Shown in pieces: positions 19,140-29,354 of a stretch of 64,000 bases of DNA. The stretch's first letter is position 1, and every line of letters begins with the position of its first letter. A model generated the notes under the pieces. The model was not told the origin of the DNA. It saw only the letters and a list, made by a program, of their open reading frames with translations, and searched no databases. A program made the translations under genes and the position numbers. Origin of the DNA: Brenneria izbisi (GTDB lineage Bacteria > Pseudomonadota > Gammaproteobacteria > Enterobacterales > Enterobacteriaceae); the NCBI RefSeq assembly GCF_025840185.1, contig NZ_JAMPJU010000007.1, forward strand, positions 62,001 through 126,000, read 5' to 3'.

Positions 19140-22088
19140 ATGCGTAAACCGTTTGTCTGGATTACCGGATTGTTTTTTTTATTCACTTTCTGGCTTCCGT
19201 TGAGTTGGGCTGAAACGGGTTGGCAGCCTCTTGCTCAGACTATCCGTAAAAGTGAGAAGGATCCGCGTCAGTACCAGGCGATAAAACTGGACAATGGGAT
19301 GACGGTACTGCTGGTTTCAGATCCGCAGGCGACTAAATCCCTGGCTTCATTGGCCTTGCCGGTAGGATCGCTTGACGATCCGAACAGTCAGTTGGGGTTG
19401 GCGCATTACCTTGAACATATGGTTTTAATGGGCTCCAAACGTTATCCAAAGCCTGAAGCGTTGTCCGAGTTTCTTAAAAAACATGGCGGCAGTTACAATG
19501 CCAGCACTGCGTCTTATCGCACGGCATTTTATCTGGAAGTGGAAAACGATGCGTTGCAACCGGCGGTGGATCGACTGGCCGATGCCATTGCCGACCCGTT
19601 GCTTGATCCGGTGAATGCCGATCGTGAACGTAATGCCGTCAATGCCGAAATGACCATGGCGCGCTCGCGTGATGGTCAACGCATGGGGCAGGTTGGCGCA
19701 GAAACGCTGAATCCCGCGCATCCCAGCGCGCGGTTTTCCGGCGGTAACCTGGAAACGCTCAGCGATAAGCCAGGCAGTAAATTGCATGATGAACTGGTGA
19801 AGTTTTATCAACGCTATTACTCGGCCAATCTGATGAAAGGGGTGATTTACAGCAATCAGCCTCTGCCTGCATTAGCAAAACTGGCTGCGGAGACATTTGG
19901 CCGCATTGCCGATCAGCAAGCCAGCGTCCCGGCCATTACGGTTCCGGTGACCACGCAAAAACAGCGTGGTTTAATGATTCACTATGTCCCGGCGCAGCCG
20001 AGAAAACAGTTGCGTATCGAATTCAGAGTCGATAACAACAGCCAGGCGTTCCGCAGCAAAACCGATACTTACATCAGCTATCTGCTGGGCAACCGTAGCC
20101 ACAATACGTTATCCGATTGGCTGCAAAAGGAAGGGTTGGTGGAATCGATTGGCGCGGGCGCCGATCCGGTCATTGACCGTAACGGCGGTATCTTTGCGAT
20201 CTCAGTCTCTCTGACGGATAAAGGGCTGGCGCAACGTGACGAAGTTATCGCCGCCATCTTCAGTTATTTGCGGCAGATCCGCCATGAAGGAATTCAACAG
20301 CGTTACTTTGACGAGATCGCCCGCGTATTGGATCTGGATTTCCGCTACCCCTCCATCAGCCGTGATATGGATTACATCGAGTGGCTGGTCGATACCATGT
20401 TGCGGGTGCCGGTCGAACATACGCTGGATGCGATGTACCTTGCTGATCAGTTCGATCCCGCGGCGATAGCGCAGCGTCTGGATGCTATGACGCCGCAGAA
20501 TGCCCGTATCTGGATGATTAGCCCGAATGAGCCGCACAATAAAGTGGCTTACTTTGTCGATGCGCCTTATGAAGTGAAAAAAATTCCGGCAGCGACGTTT
20601 ACCAAATGGCAAACGCTGGGAGAGAAAATTTCACTCTCGCTCCCCACCACCAACCCTTATATCCCGAATGATTTTTCTCTGATCAAGAGTGATACCCGCC
20701 TGACGCATCCGAAAATCCTGTTGCATGAACCGGGGTTACGTGTGCTGTATATGCCGAGCCGTTATTTTGCCGATGAACCTAAAGCCGAAATCACTTTGCT
20801 GCTGCGTAATCAGGATGCTCGTAATAGCGCGCGTAATCAGGTGTTGTTTGCGCTTAATGATTATCTGGCCGGTCTTGCGCTGGATGAACTGAGCTATCAG
20901 GCATCGGTTGGCGGGATTAGCTTTTCAACCAAAAGCAATGATGGCTTGGCGATTGATGCCGGCGGCTACACTCAGCGTCTGCCGCAGCTTTTGCTGGCGC
21001 TGGTTGATGGCTATTCTTCGTTTACTTCGACGGAAGAGCAACTGGAGCAAGCCAAATCCTGGTATCTGCAACAGTTGGAGGCGGCGGAAAAAGCAAAAGC
21101 GTTTGAACTGGCTATACAGCCAATCCAGTCTCTGTCGCAACTGCCATACAGCGAACGCGAAGAACGTCGTCAGTTGCTGAAAGACATCAAGTTGCAGGAA
21201 CTGGTGAATTATCGCAGGGATTTACTGCAAAAGGCGACGCCGGAGATGCTGGTGGTCGGCAACTTGTCGCCAGAGAAGGTGAAAGAATTGGCGCAAGCGT
21301 TGAAAACCCGCCTGAACTGCGGTGGTAAAACGTTATGGCGCAGTAAAGAAGTGAGGATCGAGCAACCGCAGCGCGCGAATCTGCAACGTGCCGGCAGCAG
21401 CACGGACTCCGCATTGGCGGCGGTTTACATTCCCGCCGGCTATAGCGAAACGCAGGGAATGGCCTATAGCTCGGTGCTGGGGCAGATTATTCAACCCTGG
21501 TTCTATAACCAATTGAGAACGGAAGAACAACTTGGCTATGCGGTGTTTGCTTTCCCGATATCCATTGGGCGCCAATGGGGGATGGGTTTCCTGCTGCAAA
21601 GCAACAGCAAACAACCCGCCTACTTATACCAGCGCTATCAGGATTTTTATCAGAAAGCGCAAAAACGCCTGCGTGAGATGAAAAAAGAGGAGTTTGAGCA
21701 ATACAAACAAGGCGTTATCAATGAGTTGAGTCAGCGCCCACAAACATTGGACGAAGAAATCAGCCGCTTGCGCAATGATCTGGATCGGGAAAATTTTGCC
21801 TTTGATACCCGTGAGAAACTGATTGCTGAAGTTAGACCGTTGACGGTGGAGCAACTGGCCGACTTCTTCCGGCAGGCGTTAAAACCAGAGGGGCTGGCCG
21901 TGCTGTCGCAAATTTCCGGTAGTCATCATGGCAAGGCGGATTATGTTGCTCCGCAGGGATGGCGGACCTACCCGAACGCGTCTTCGTTACAGAAAACGTT
22001 GCCGGTTGAGAACGCGCCGGCCATGAAAAGCGACGATGCTTTCGCCTCTGAAACTGATAACGCCGTCAATAAGGCAACGGTGAAATGA
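19140..22088 (+). CDS. ptrA: Protease III (pitrilysin)
   Basis: A periplasmic zinc metallopeptidase of family M16 that degrades small peptides such as insulin fragments. The 982-residue precursor starts with a signal peptide (MRKPFVWITGLFFLFTFWL, cleavage near SWA). The inverted zinc motif His89-x-x-Glu92-His93 (HYLEH) is present with the distal Glu170. Four M16 domains are expected across the length. A GGAGAATTGC ribosome site precedes the ATG. The gene lies inside the recC-recB interval and overlaps recB by four bases, so it is co-transcribed with recombination genes without an evident functional link. Confidence 0.97.
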   Translation: MRKPFVWITGLFFLFTFWLPLSWAETGWQPLAQTIRKSEKDPRQYQAIKLDNGMTVLLVSDPQATKSLASLALPVGSLDDPNSQLGLAHYLEHMVLMGSKRYPKPEALSEFLKKHGGSYNASTASYRTAFYLEVENDALQPAVDRLADAIADPLLDPVNADRERNAVNAEMTMARSRDGQRMGQVGAETLNPAHPSARFSGGNLETLSDKPGSKLHDELVKFYQRYYSANLMKGVIYSNQPLPALAKLAAETFGRIADQQASVPAITVPVTTQKQRGLMIHYVPAQPRKQLRIEFRVDNNSQAFRSKTDTYISYLLGNRSHNTLSDWLQKEGLVESIGAGADPVIDRNGGIFAISVSLTDKGLAQRDEVIAAIFSYLRQIRHEGIQQRYFDEIARVLDLDFRYPSISRDMDYIEWLVDTMLRVPVEHTLDAMYLADQFDPAAIAQRLDAMTPQNARIWMISPNEPHNKVAYFVDAPYEVKKIPAATFTKWQTLGEKISLSLPTTNPYIPNDFSLIKSDTRLTHPKILLHEPGLRVLYMPSRYFADEPKAEITLLLRNQDARNSARNQVLFALNDYLAGLALDELSYQASVGGISFSTKSNDGLAIDAGGYTQRLPQLLLALVDGYSSFTSTEEQLEQAKSWYLQQLEAAEKAKAFELAIQPIQSLSQLPYSEREERRQLLKDIKLQELVNYRRDLLQKATPEMLVVGNLSPEKVKELAQALKTRLNCGGKTLWRSKEVRIEQPQRANLQRAGSSTDSALAAVYIPAGYSETQGMAYSSVLGQIIQPWFYNQLRTEEQLGYAVFAFPISIGRQWGMGFLLQSNSKQPAYLYQRYQDFYQKAQKRLREMKKEEFEQYKQGVINELSQRPQTLDEEISRLRNDLDRENFAFDTREKLIAEVRPLTVEQLADFFRQALKPEGLAVLSQISGSHHGKADYVAPQGWRTYPNASSLQKTLPVENAPAMKSDDAFASETDNAVNKATVK

Positions 22089-25000
22089 AACGCCCCGCGC
22101 CGCAATCACTCAACGTCATGACGTTGCCGCTCCTGGGGGAGCGGCTGATTGAGGCGTCGGCAGGAACGGGGAAAACCTATACGCTGGCGGCACTTTATCT
22201 GCGTTTGCTGCTGGGTTTGGGGCAGCAATCCGCTTATCCGCGCCCGTTGTTGGTCGAGGAAATTCTGGTGGTCACCTTTACTGAGGCGGCGACAGAAGAA
22301 CTGCGCGAACGTATCCGGGAGAAAATCCATGTCTTGCGTATCGCCTGTATTCGTGGAGAAAGCGATGACCCGCTGCTGAATTTATTGCTGGCCGAAATCC
22401 CTGATTATCAGGCGGCGGCGGAAATCCTGTTGTCTGCCGAGCGGCAGATGGATGAAGCGGCGATCCACACTATTCACGGTTTTTGTCAGCGGATACTGAG
22501 CGCCAACGCATTTGAATCCGGCGTCCTGTTTGAGCAGGTGCTGATCGAGGATGAGCAACCATTACGCCGTCAGGCCTGCGCGGATTTCTGGCGTCGCTAC
22601 TGTTATCCACTGCCTATGGATGTCGCCCGCGTCGTCGGTCTGGAGTGGAATGGGCCGGAGAGCCTGCTCGCTGATCTAAAGCCTTATCTGCAAGGCGAAA
22701 GTCCGGTTTTTCGTCATCCGCCAGAGGAGGAGGAAACGCTGCTTAGCCGGCATCAGAAAATTATTGCGCTTATTGATGCCTGCAAACAGCAGTGGCAGGC
22801 GTCAGCGGCGGAACTGGAAGGGCTGATTAACGCGTCTGGCGTGGATAAACGCAGCTATAGCAGCAAACACCTGCCTAACTGGTTGCAAAAAGTCACGCAG
22901 TGGGCGGCACAGCCAACGCAGGATTATCAACTGCCAAAAGAGTTGGAAAGATTTAGCCAGCAGGTGTTGGTGGAGAAAACTAAAAAAGGCGTGGCGCCTG
23001 AGCATCCGGTGTTTGCGGCGGTTGAGCGTTTGCTGGGGGAGTCGCTTTCGTTGCGCGATATCGTCATGGTGCGAGCGCTGAACGAGATTCGTCAGTCGAT
23101 GCGTGAGGAAAAGCGGCGGCGTGCGGAGTTGGGATTTGACGATCTGCTTGGTCGGCTGGATGACGCGTTGCAACAGCCGGGGGGAGAACAGTTGGCCCAT
23201 ACCGTGCGGACGCGTTATCCCGTGGCGATGATCGACGAGTTTCAGGATACCGACCCTCAGCAATACCGTATTTTTCGCGCGTTGTATGGCGGGCAACCGC
23301 AGTGCGGCCTACTGTTGATCGGCGATCCCAAACAAGCGATCTATGCCTTTCGCGGCGCAGATATTTTTACTTATATGCGCGCCCGATCCGAAGTCAGCGC
23401 GCACTATACGTTAGGCACCAACTGGCGTTCATCTCATCAGATGGTGCGTGGCGTGAACCGTTTATTTCAGCGTCTTGAATATCCGTTTGTGTTTAAAGAG
23501 ATTCCGTTTCTGGCGGTTGAACCGGCTGAATCTAAACGCGATCTGGTCTTTGAGATCGACGGTGCGCCGCAGCCCGCGCTACAGTTTTGGCTGACCGGCG
23601 AAGAACCCATTGGGGTTGGCGATTATCAGCAGTTAATGGCGCATCAATGTGCGCGACAGATCCGTGACTGGCTGGTCGCCAGCCAGCGTAAACAGGCTTG
23701 GCTGAGTACGGGTAAAGCACGACGTTTGGTTCAGGCGTCCGATATGAGTGTGCTGGTGCGCAGTCGTCATGAAGCCGCGCTGGTGCGGGAAGCATTAAGC
23801 CGTCTTGCTATCCCGTCGGTCTATCTGTCCAATCGCGACAGCGTGTTCACCACGCCGGAAGCGCGCGATATTCTGTGGATCTTGCAAGCAGTGCTGACGC
23901 CTGAGCAAGAGAGAACGTTACGCAGCGCGATGGCTACTTCGCTGATGGGATTGGATGCGCCGGGGTTGGATACGCTAAGCCGTAGCGAAGAGGCCTGGGA
24001 TGCGCTGGTTGAAGAGTTTGCCAGCTATCGTTTGCTGTGGCGGCAGCGTGGGGTGTTGCCGATGCTGCGTGGGCTGATGAGTCGGCGTCAGTTGGCGGAA
24101 AACCTGCTTGCCAGCGGTGACGGTGAGCGACGGTTGACGGATGTGCTGCATATCGGTGAATTATTGCAGGATGCTTCATCGGCGCTGGATAGTGAGCACG
24201 CATTGGTGCGCTGGCTGTCGCAGCAAATTACCCAGCCCAATCCGCAAGCGGAGAATCAACAACTGCGTCTGGAAAGCGATCGCCATCTGGTGCAAATCGT
24301 GACGATCCATAAATCGAAAGGGCTTGAGTACCCGCTGGTCTGGCTGCCTTTTATCAGCAATTTCCGGGTGCAGGAGCAGGGCATTTATCATGACAGAAAC
24401 AGCTACCAGGCGTTGCTTGATCTGAATAACAGCGAAGAAAGTCAGGCGCTGGCCGAAGAAGAGCGGTTGGCCGAGGATTTGCGGCTGCTTTATGTGGCGC
24501 TGACCCGCTCAATTTACCACTGTAGCGTTGGCGCTGCGCCGTTGCAACGTGCGCGCCGCAAAGGTGATGGCAGCGATATGCACCAGAGCGCGTTGGGTTA
24601 TTTGCTCCAGCGCGGCAAAGAGGCGGAGGCGGCGACGCTGGTGGCTGAGCTTGAAGGGTTGGTCGGCGACGGCGTGGCGGTCACGCCGGTACAACCCGGC
24701 GATGAACAGCCCTGGCAACCCGACGAACTCGTTCAGTCGGTATTGCTGGCCCGCAACAGTGAGAGCGTATGGTTCAATGGTTGGCGAGTGACCAGCTATT
24801 CCGGTTTGCAGCAACACGGTTCCTCCGTCATGCACGAGTTGCTGCCTCGTCTGGATATAGAAGCGATGGGGGAGCGGCAGGAACAACCGGAAACGCAGTT
24901 TACCCCGCATACGTTTCCGCGAGGCACAAGCCCTGGGACGTTTTTGCACAGTTTGTTCGAGACGCTGGATTTCACTCAGCCGGTCAATGACGCATGGCTG

Positions 25001-25633
25001 GCGGAACGACTCCAACTGCACGGTCTGGATCCGGTCTGGCATCCGGTACTGCGATCGTGGATGGAGGTGATTTTGACCATCCCGCTCAACGATAACGGTA
25101 TTACGTTGTCGGCGCTGGATACACAACATAAACGTGCGGAGTTGCAGTTTTATATGCCGATTGAGGCGCCGTTGCAGGCGGCGCAGCTTGATGTGCTGAC
25201 AAAGCGCTATGATCCGTTATCCGCCCGATGTCCTCCGCTGTCGTTCCAGCAGGTACAAGGTATGCTGAAGGGGTTCATCGATCTGGTGTTCTGCTGGGAA
25301 GGACGTTATTTCCTGCTGGACTACAAATCCAATTGGCTGGGCGCCGATGCCGGCGCTTATACGCAGCCCGCCATGATACAGGCAATGGCCGAGCATCGCT
25401 ATGATTTGCAATATCAGCTTTATAGTCTGGCGTTACACCGCTATTTACGCCATCGCGTGGCGAATTATGACTATGAGCAGCACTTCGGCGGCGTGTTCTA
25501 TCTGTTTTTACGCGGTATCGACTGTCATTACCCCGGTAACGGGGTGTTTTATTGTCGGCCAGCGGCTGCTTTTGTCGCCGGGTTGGACCGGCTGTTTCAG
25601 GGAAACCAGGCAGATGGGGCCGATACGCCATGA
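22085..25633 (+). CDS. recB: Exodeoxyribonuclease V subunit beta
   Basis: The 3'-5' helicase and sole nuclease of RecBCD. Of 1182 residues, the N-terminal superfamily 1 helicase has Walker A EASAGTGKT (residues 23-31) and Walker B region MIDEFQDTDPQQYRIF. The C-terminal nuclease has the LLDYKSNWLG motif with Asp1079 and Lys1081, aligning with the E. coli catalytic residues. Its ATGA start overlaps the end of ptrA, and its own TGA overlaps the recD start, so the three are translationally coupled. Confidence 0.97.
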   Translation: MKRPAPQSLNVMTLPLLGERLIEASAGTGKTYTLAALYLRLLLGLGQQSAYPRPLLVEEILVVTFTEAATEELRERIREKIHVLRIACIRGESDDPLLNLLLAEIPDYQAAAEILLSAERQMDEAAIHTIHGFCQRILSANAFESGVLFEQVLIEDEQPLRRQACADFWRRYCYPLPMDVARVVGLEWNGPESLLADLKPYLQGESPVFRHPPEEEETLLSRHQKIIALIDACKQQWQASAAELEGLINASGVDKRSYSSKHLPNWLQKVTQWAAQPTQDYQLPKELERFSQQVLVEKTKKGVAPEHPVFAAVERLLGESLSLRDIVMVRALNEIRQSMREEKRRRAELGFDDLLGRLDDALQQPGGEQLAHTVRTRYPVAMIDEFQDTDPQQYRIFRALYGGQPQCGLLLIGDPKQAIYAFRGADIFTYMRARSEVSAHYTLGTNWRSSHQMVRGVNRLFQRLEYPFVFKEIPFLAVEPAESKRDLVFEIDGAPQPALQFWLTGEEPIGVGDYQQLMAHQCARQIRDWLVASQRKQAWLSTGKARRLVQASDMSVLVRSRHEAALVREALSRLAIPSVYLSNRDSVFTTPEARDILWILQAVLTPEQERTLRSAMATSLMGLDAPGLDTLSRSEEAWDALVEEFASYRLLWRQRGVLPMLRGLMSRRQLAENLLASGDGERRLTDVLHIGELLQDASSALDSEHALVRWLSQQITQPNPQAENQQLRLESDRHLVQIVTIHKSKGLEYPLVWLPFISNFRVQEQGIYHDRNSYQALLDLNNSEESQALAEEERLAEDLRLLYVALTRSIYHCSVGAAPLQRARRKGDGSDMHQSALGYLLQRGKEAEAATLVAELEGLVGDGVAVTPVQPGDEQPWQPDELVQSVLLARNSESVWFNGWRVTSYSGLQQHGSSVMHELLPRLDIEAMGERQEQPETQFTPHTFPRGTSPGTFLHSLFETLDFTQPVNDAWLAERLQLHGLDPVWHPVLRSWMEVILTIPLNDNGITLSALDTQHKRAELQFYMPIEAPLQAAQLDVLTKRYDPLSARCPPLSFQQVQGMLKGFIDLVFCWEGRYFLLDYKSNWLGADAGAYTQPAMIQAMAEHRYDLQYQLYSLALHRYLRHRVANYDYEQHFGGVFYLFLRGIDCHYPGNGVFYCRPAAAFVAGLDRLFQGNQADGADTP

Positions 25634-27501
25634 CCACCATGATTGACTTGCTCGACACGGCATTACAGCGCCGGTTGCTGCGGCCATTGGATATGCAGTT
25701 CGCCAGAATGTTGGCGGATGACGCACACCCTCACTTATTGCTGGCCGCAGCTTGTCTGAGCGCTCAGTCGGGCGCGGGCAACGTGTGCCTGCCGTTGGAG
25801 AGGTTGCATCCGCAATGTTTATTTGACGGGCGCGACCATCAGCTGGCCCATGAGATAGGGGAATTGGCGGGACAACCGGATGTTGCGGGCTGGCGGCGGT
25901 ATTTACTTTCGTCGGAGGCAGTCAGCGACGGAAGTCGGCCAACGCCGTTGGTATTGCACCAAGACCGGCTGTATCTACAGCGTAGCTGGCAATATGAAGG
26001 ACGTGTCGCGCATTTTATTGCTGGCAAGGGACAGGATTTGCCCCATGATGAATCGCAGATCCGCACTGTGCTCGATAGCCTGTTTTCCACGCCAGACCGT
26101 GATATTGACTGGCAGAAAATTGCTGCTGCGGTGGCGTTGACCCGACGTGTCACCATTATTTCCGGTGGGCCGGGAACCGGAAAAACCACGACTGTCGCCA
26201 AACTGCTGGCGGCGCTGATTCAGTTGAACAATCGCGGCGACGCATTACGGATTCAGTTGGCGGCGCCGACGGGGAAAGCGGCGGCCCGGCTGACCGAATC
26301 ATTGGGGACGGCATTGAACACGCTTGCGCTGAGCAAGGCGCACCGCGATGCGTTTCCCCAGGAAGCGGCAACCTTGCACCGTTTATTGGGCGCGGTGCCG
26401 GATAGTCAGCGTTTACGTCATCATGCGGGCAATCCGCTGCATCTGGACGTGCTGGTGGTGGATGAAGCTTCCATGGTTGACCTGCCGATGATGGCTAACC
26501 TGATTGCCGCTTTACCCGAACAGGCCAGGCTTATCCTGTTGGGCGATCGTGACCAGCTTGCTTCGGTGGAAGCGGGCGCGGTACTGGGCGATATCTGTCG
26601 TTTTGCCGAATCAGGATATAGCCGTAACAGGGTACAGCAGCTACAACGGCTGACGGGTTGCCTGTTGGCGGAAACAGGCGTGGAAAGTCCGGTTACTGTA
26701 GCGGACAGCATCTGTCTGTTGCGCAGAAGCTATCGTTTTGACCAGCATTCAGGGATCGGCCAGCTGGCGCTGGCGGTGAATAACGGCGACGATCAACGTG
26801 TACGGGCGGTATTGAACGGCGCTTTTGCGGATATCGCCTGTTACCCGCTGGCAGAAACCGAGGATTATCAGCGTATTCTCACCGCAGGCGTTGAGGGATA
26901 TCGTGACTATTTACAGCGTATTGCGGCCGGCGAAAGCCCTGACGCGGTATTGCTGGCGTTTCAGCGTTATCGCCAGTTGTGCGCGCTGCGTGAAGGACCG
27001 TTTGGCGTGGCGGGGTTGAATCAGCGGCTTGAGCAGGCCCTGCAACAAGCCGGGTTGATAAGCCGGAATCGCAATCCGCTCAACCGTTGGTACATTGGGC
27101 GACCGGTGATGATCGAACGTAATGATGCAGTGCTGGGGTTATTTAATGGCGATATCGGTATCGCGCTGATGAGTGAAAAAGGCGAATTACGCGTCTATTT
27201 CCAACTGCCTGACGGCAAACTGAAAGCGGTGGCGCCCAGCCGTTTACCGCCCCATGAAACCGCGTATGCCATGACGGTACATAAATCACAGGGATCGGAA
27301 TTTGAGCATACGGCGCTGGTGTTGCCGAATCACTCTTTGCCGGTGTTAACGCGCGAACTGGTTTATACCGCCATCACACGCGCCCGTCAGCGTCTGTCTC
27401 TGTATACGGATATGAAAATACTGTATCGGGCGGTAAAAACGCCAACCCAACGGCATAGTGGGCTGGTGGAACGGATTACCGAATTAATGCGGGGTGAATA
27501 A
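25630..27501 (+). CDS. recD: Exodeoxyribonuclease V subunit alpha
   Basis: The 5'-3' helicase motor of RecBCD, needed for processivity and for turning on the nuclease. The 623-residue protein starts at the ATG that overlaps the recB stop (ATGA); the longer frame beginning inside recB is not used. Walker A GGPGTGKT spans residues 179-186, followed by VDEASMVDL (Walker B) and the C-terminal AMTVHKSQGSEF and YTAITRARQRL helicase motifs. It is slightly longer than E. coli RecD. In E. coli argA follows directly; here about 5 kb intervene. Confidence 0.97.
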   Translation: MTTMIDLLDTALQRRLLRPLDMQFARMLADDAHPHLLLAAACLSAQSGAGNVCLPLERLHPQCLFDGRDHQLAHEIGELAGQPDVAGWRRYLLSSEAVSDGSRPTPLVLHQDRLYLQRSWQYEGRVAHFIAGKGQDLPHDESQIRTVLDSLFSTPDRDIDWQKIAAAVALTRRVTIISGGPGTGKTTTVAKLLAALIQLNNRGDALRIQLAAPTGKAAARLTESLGTALNTLALSKAHRDAFPQEAATLHRLLGAVPDSQRLRHHAGNPLHLDVLVVDEASMVDLPMMANLIAALPEQARLILLGDRDQLASVEAGAVLGDICRFAESGYSRNRVQQLQRLTGCLLAETGVESPVTVADSICLLRRSYRFDQHSGIGQLALAVNNGDDQRVRAVLNGAFADIACYPLAETEDYQRILTAGVEGYRDYLQRIAAGESPDAVLLAFQRYRQLCALREGPFGVAGLNQRLEQALQQAGLISRNRNPLNRWYIGRPVMIERNDAVLGLFNGDIGIALMSEKGELRVYFQLPDGKLKAVAPSRLPPHETAYAMTVHKSQGSEFEHTALVLPNHSLPVLTRELVYTAITRARQRLSLYTDMKILYRAVKTPTQRHSGLVERITELMRGE

Positions 27502-27783
27502 GCGGTATAGTGTTTAAATATATCGAGAAACTTTTTTCAGAAAAAGTAAATTCAGATATAAGTCATATAACTGAAATAATGACTGTCCCGTCAAATTTAA
27601 ATTTGCCTTTTTATTGGGTAGCATAATCATGATTTTTATTAATATTATATTTCTTTAAATTATATAATATAAGATGGCGTTTTTTTGTATTTTTTAATTA
27701 ATAACACTTGTTTTTTGATCAGGATGATGGAATATTTTTGGGGCTTGTCTTTGTCTGGATATTATCATAAGGGAGTAAGAAAA

Positions 27784-28260
27784 ATGTTTTTTTCCAAATC
27801 GCCTTTTAAAGGAAACCGGATGTCCTCGTTTTTTACCTTGAAGAAGTTTATTTTTACCGCGTTTTTATACAGTCTTTCCCATTACAGTTATGCGGATTCG
27901 CTTGATACGCTGTCTGACCTTAAGCAGGTACTGAATAAGGGCGAGCGAGTCAATATGACGGTTGATTTAACACAGTGCGCCAACCCCGAAACCGGCGCCA
28001 CGGGGACGATGAAAGGAGGACTGGTGATTAATTCCTATCTGATCAGACCGGACGGTTCTCTGGCTTTTTCGGATACCCGCCAGACGGTGAGTAATGAAAG
28101 CAAACCAGTGGCGCAAATTCTGCGGTACCGGTCTAAGGATGAATATACAATAACCTTCTCAATGCGATTATTTTCTCTTCCAGACTGGCAACCTGTCGGC
28201 AATAGTGTGCAATATGACTGCCTGATTAATAAAGGTATCATATTTTATTCTCACGATTGA
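27784..28260 (+). CDS. VirK-family exported protein
   Basis: A 158-residue secreted protein with a signal peptide (hydrophobic core FIFTAFLYSLSH, probable cleavage after SYA). The mature part resembles the VirK family first described in Agrobacterium: VDLTQC, GGLVINSYLIRPDGSLAFSD, then VAQILRYR and a C-terminal second Cys. The biochemical role of VirK proteins is unknown; family members occur in plant- and host-associated bacteria. I chose the ATG preceded by GGGAG; the frame extends 33 codons upstream. The gene and its 280-base upstream region are markedly AT-rich next to recD, suggesting acquisition. Confidence 0.72.
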   Translation: MFFSKSPFKGNRMSSFFTLKKFIFTAFLYSLSHYSYADSLDTLSDLKQVLNKGERVNMTVDLTQCANPETGATGTMKGGLVINSYLIRPDGSLAFSDTRQTVSNESKPVAQILRYRSKDEYTITFSMRLFSLPDWQPVGNSVQYDCLINKGIIFYSHD

Positions 28261-28273
28261 TATTGCCCTGAGC

Positions 28274-28299
28274 ACGCCACGCTTTGCCGTGGCGTTTTC
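28274..28299 (+). terminator. Terminator between virK-like gene and LacI-type repressor
   Basis: CGCCACG and CGTGGCG pair over a six-base loop, followed by TTTTCGTT, 14 bases after the VirK-like stop. The opposing repressor gene ends just beyond. Confidence 0.75.
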
Positions 28300-28331
28300 G
28301 TTCAGCGTAACATCATTATGTTTTAAGATGA

Positions 28332-29354
28332 TCAGGCCGATTCCCGCTCAATCAGTGAAAATCCAATATCGACGATGGGTTCGCTGACGGGTTTGCCTTC
28401 AATTTTATCCGCCAGCATCATGGCCGCATCGGTGCCGATTTTCCAGCGGTCAATTCTGATCGTGGTGATCGAAGGCGTATTATGAGCGGCAAAATTCAGA
28501 TCGCCAAATCCGATCACCGCCAGTTTGTCCGGCACGTTCAATGCTCTTGTTTCTGCTTCCATAATGGCACCTTGCGCGAGGGTATCAGAACTGCAAATGA
28601 TGGCATCGAACTGATTATCTTTCGCAAGCAGCGCACTCAATCCCTGGCGACCCAACGCCAGCGTCGCAGGCAAAGGCAACGTAATTTCCCGAACCTGGCA
28701 ATCAGGTTTTTTTTGTATAATCTCATAAACTCCTTTTTTCCTCTGTCCTGCTCTTCTATCTTCTGTCCAAAGCAACCCGAATCGTGAATAGCCTTTATTT
28801 AACAGGTAGTAACCAATCGCATTGCCAATTTTTTCATGAGAAAACCCGACCAGCATATCAAGCGGTGTTGGCGTTAAATCCCAGATTTCAACGACGGGAA
28901 GATTGGCGTTAAGGATGATTTTCTTAAGTTCGGGGGAATGGTGAATACCGGTGAGAACAATACCATCCGGGCGACGAGAGAGGATCGTCGTAACGATATC
29001 GGCCTCGGATTCATGCGTATAGCCAGCAACACACAACAGCATGTGATAACCGCGCGTGGCCAGTTCGTCGCTGATGGCCTGAACCGTATCAACAAACATA
29101 CTGTTATTGATTTGAGGAACAATAACCGCGATGAGTTTGCTGCGTTTCGACGCCAACCCGCCGGCCAACATGTTTGGAATGTAACCCGTCACACGCACCG
29201 CCTCCATGACGCGGGACACGGTTCCCGCACGAACGATTTTGGGATTGTTCAATGCCCGGCTGACAGTCATCGGAGAAAGTCCCGCGGCACGAGCCACATC
29301 TTCCAGCGTGGGGGGGCGGTTCGGGTTATTGACGGCGTGTTTATCACTCTTCAC
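28332..29354 (-). CDS. LacI-family transcriptional repressor, probably of the sugar-acid cassette
   Basis: A 340-residue LacI-type regulator. The N-terminal helix-turn-helix is clear (TLEDVARAAGLSPMTVSRAL, residues 16-35), followed by the hinge (YIPNMLAGGL) and a periplasmic-binding-protein-like sugar-sensing domain (IAVIVPQINN, then ...VIGFGDLNFA). It resembles the gluconate repressor GntR subgroup. It starts with GTG after a GGGGA ribosome site. It is divergent from the talarate/galactarate dehydratase gene, so it is the likely regulator of that gene; the inducer is presumably a sugar acid. Both points are inference from position. Confidence 0.88.
   Translation of the reverse strand: MKSDKHAVNNPNRPPTLEDVARAAGLSPMTVSRALNNPKIVRAGTVSRVMEAVRVTGYIPNMLAGGLASKRSKLIAVIVPQINNSMFVDTVQAISDELATRGYHMLLCVAGYTHESEADIVTTILSRRPDGIVLTGIHHSPELKKIILNANLPVVEIWDLTPTPLDMLVGFSHEKIGNAIGYYLLNKGYSRFGLLWTEDRRAGQRKKGVYEIIQKKPDCQVREITLPLPATLALGRQGLSALLAKDNQFDAIICSSDTLAQGAIMEAETRALNVPDKLAVIGFGDLNFAAHNTPSITTIRIDRWKIGTDAAMMLADKIEGKPVSEPIVDIGFSLIERESA

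Noticed and set aside
25552-25629. Earlier start for RecD inside recB
   Set aside because: The ATGA overlap gives normal coupling and the expected N-terminus; the extension is recB in another frame.
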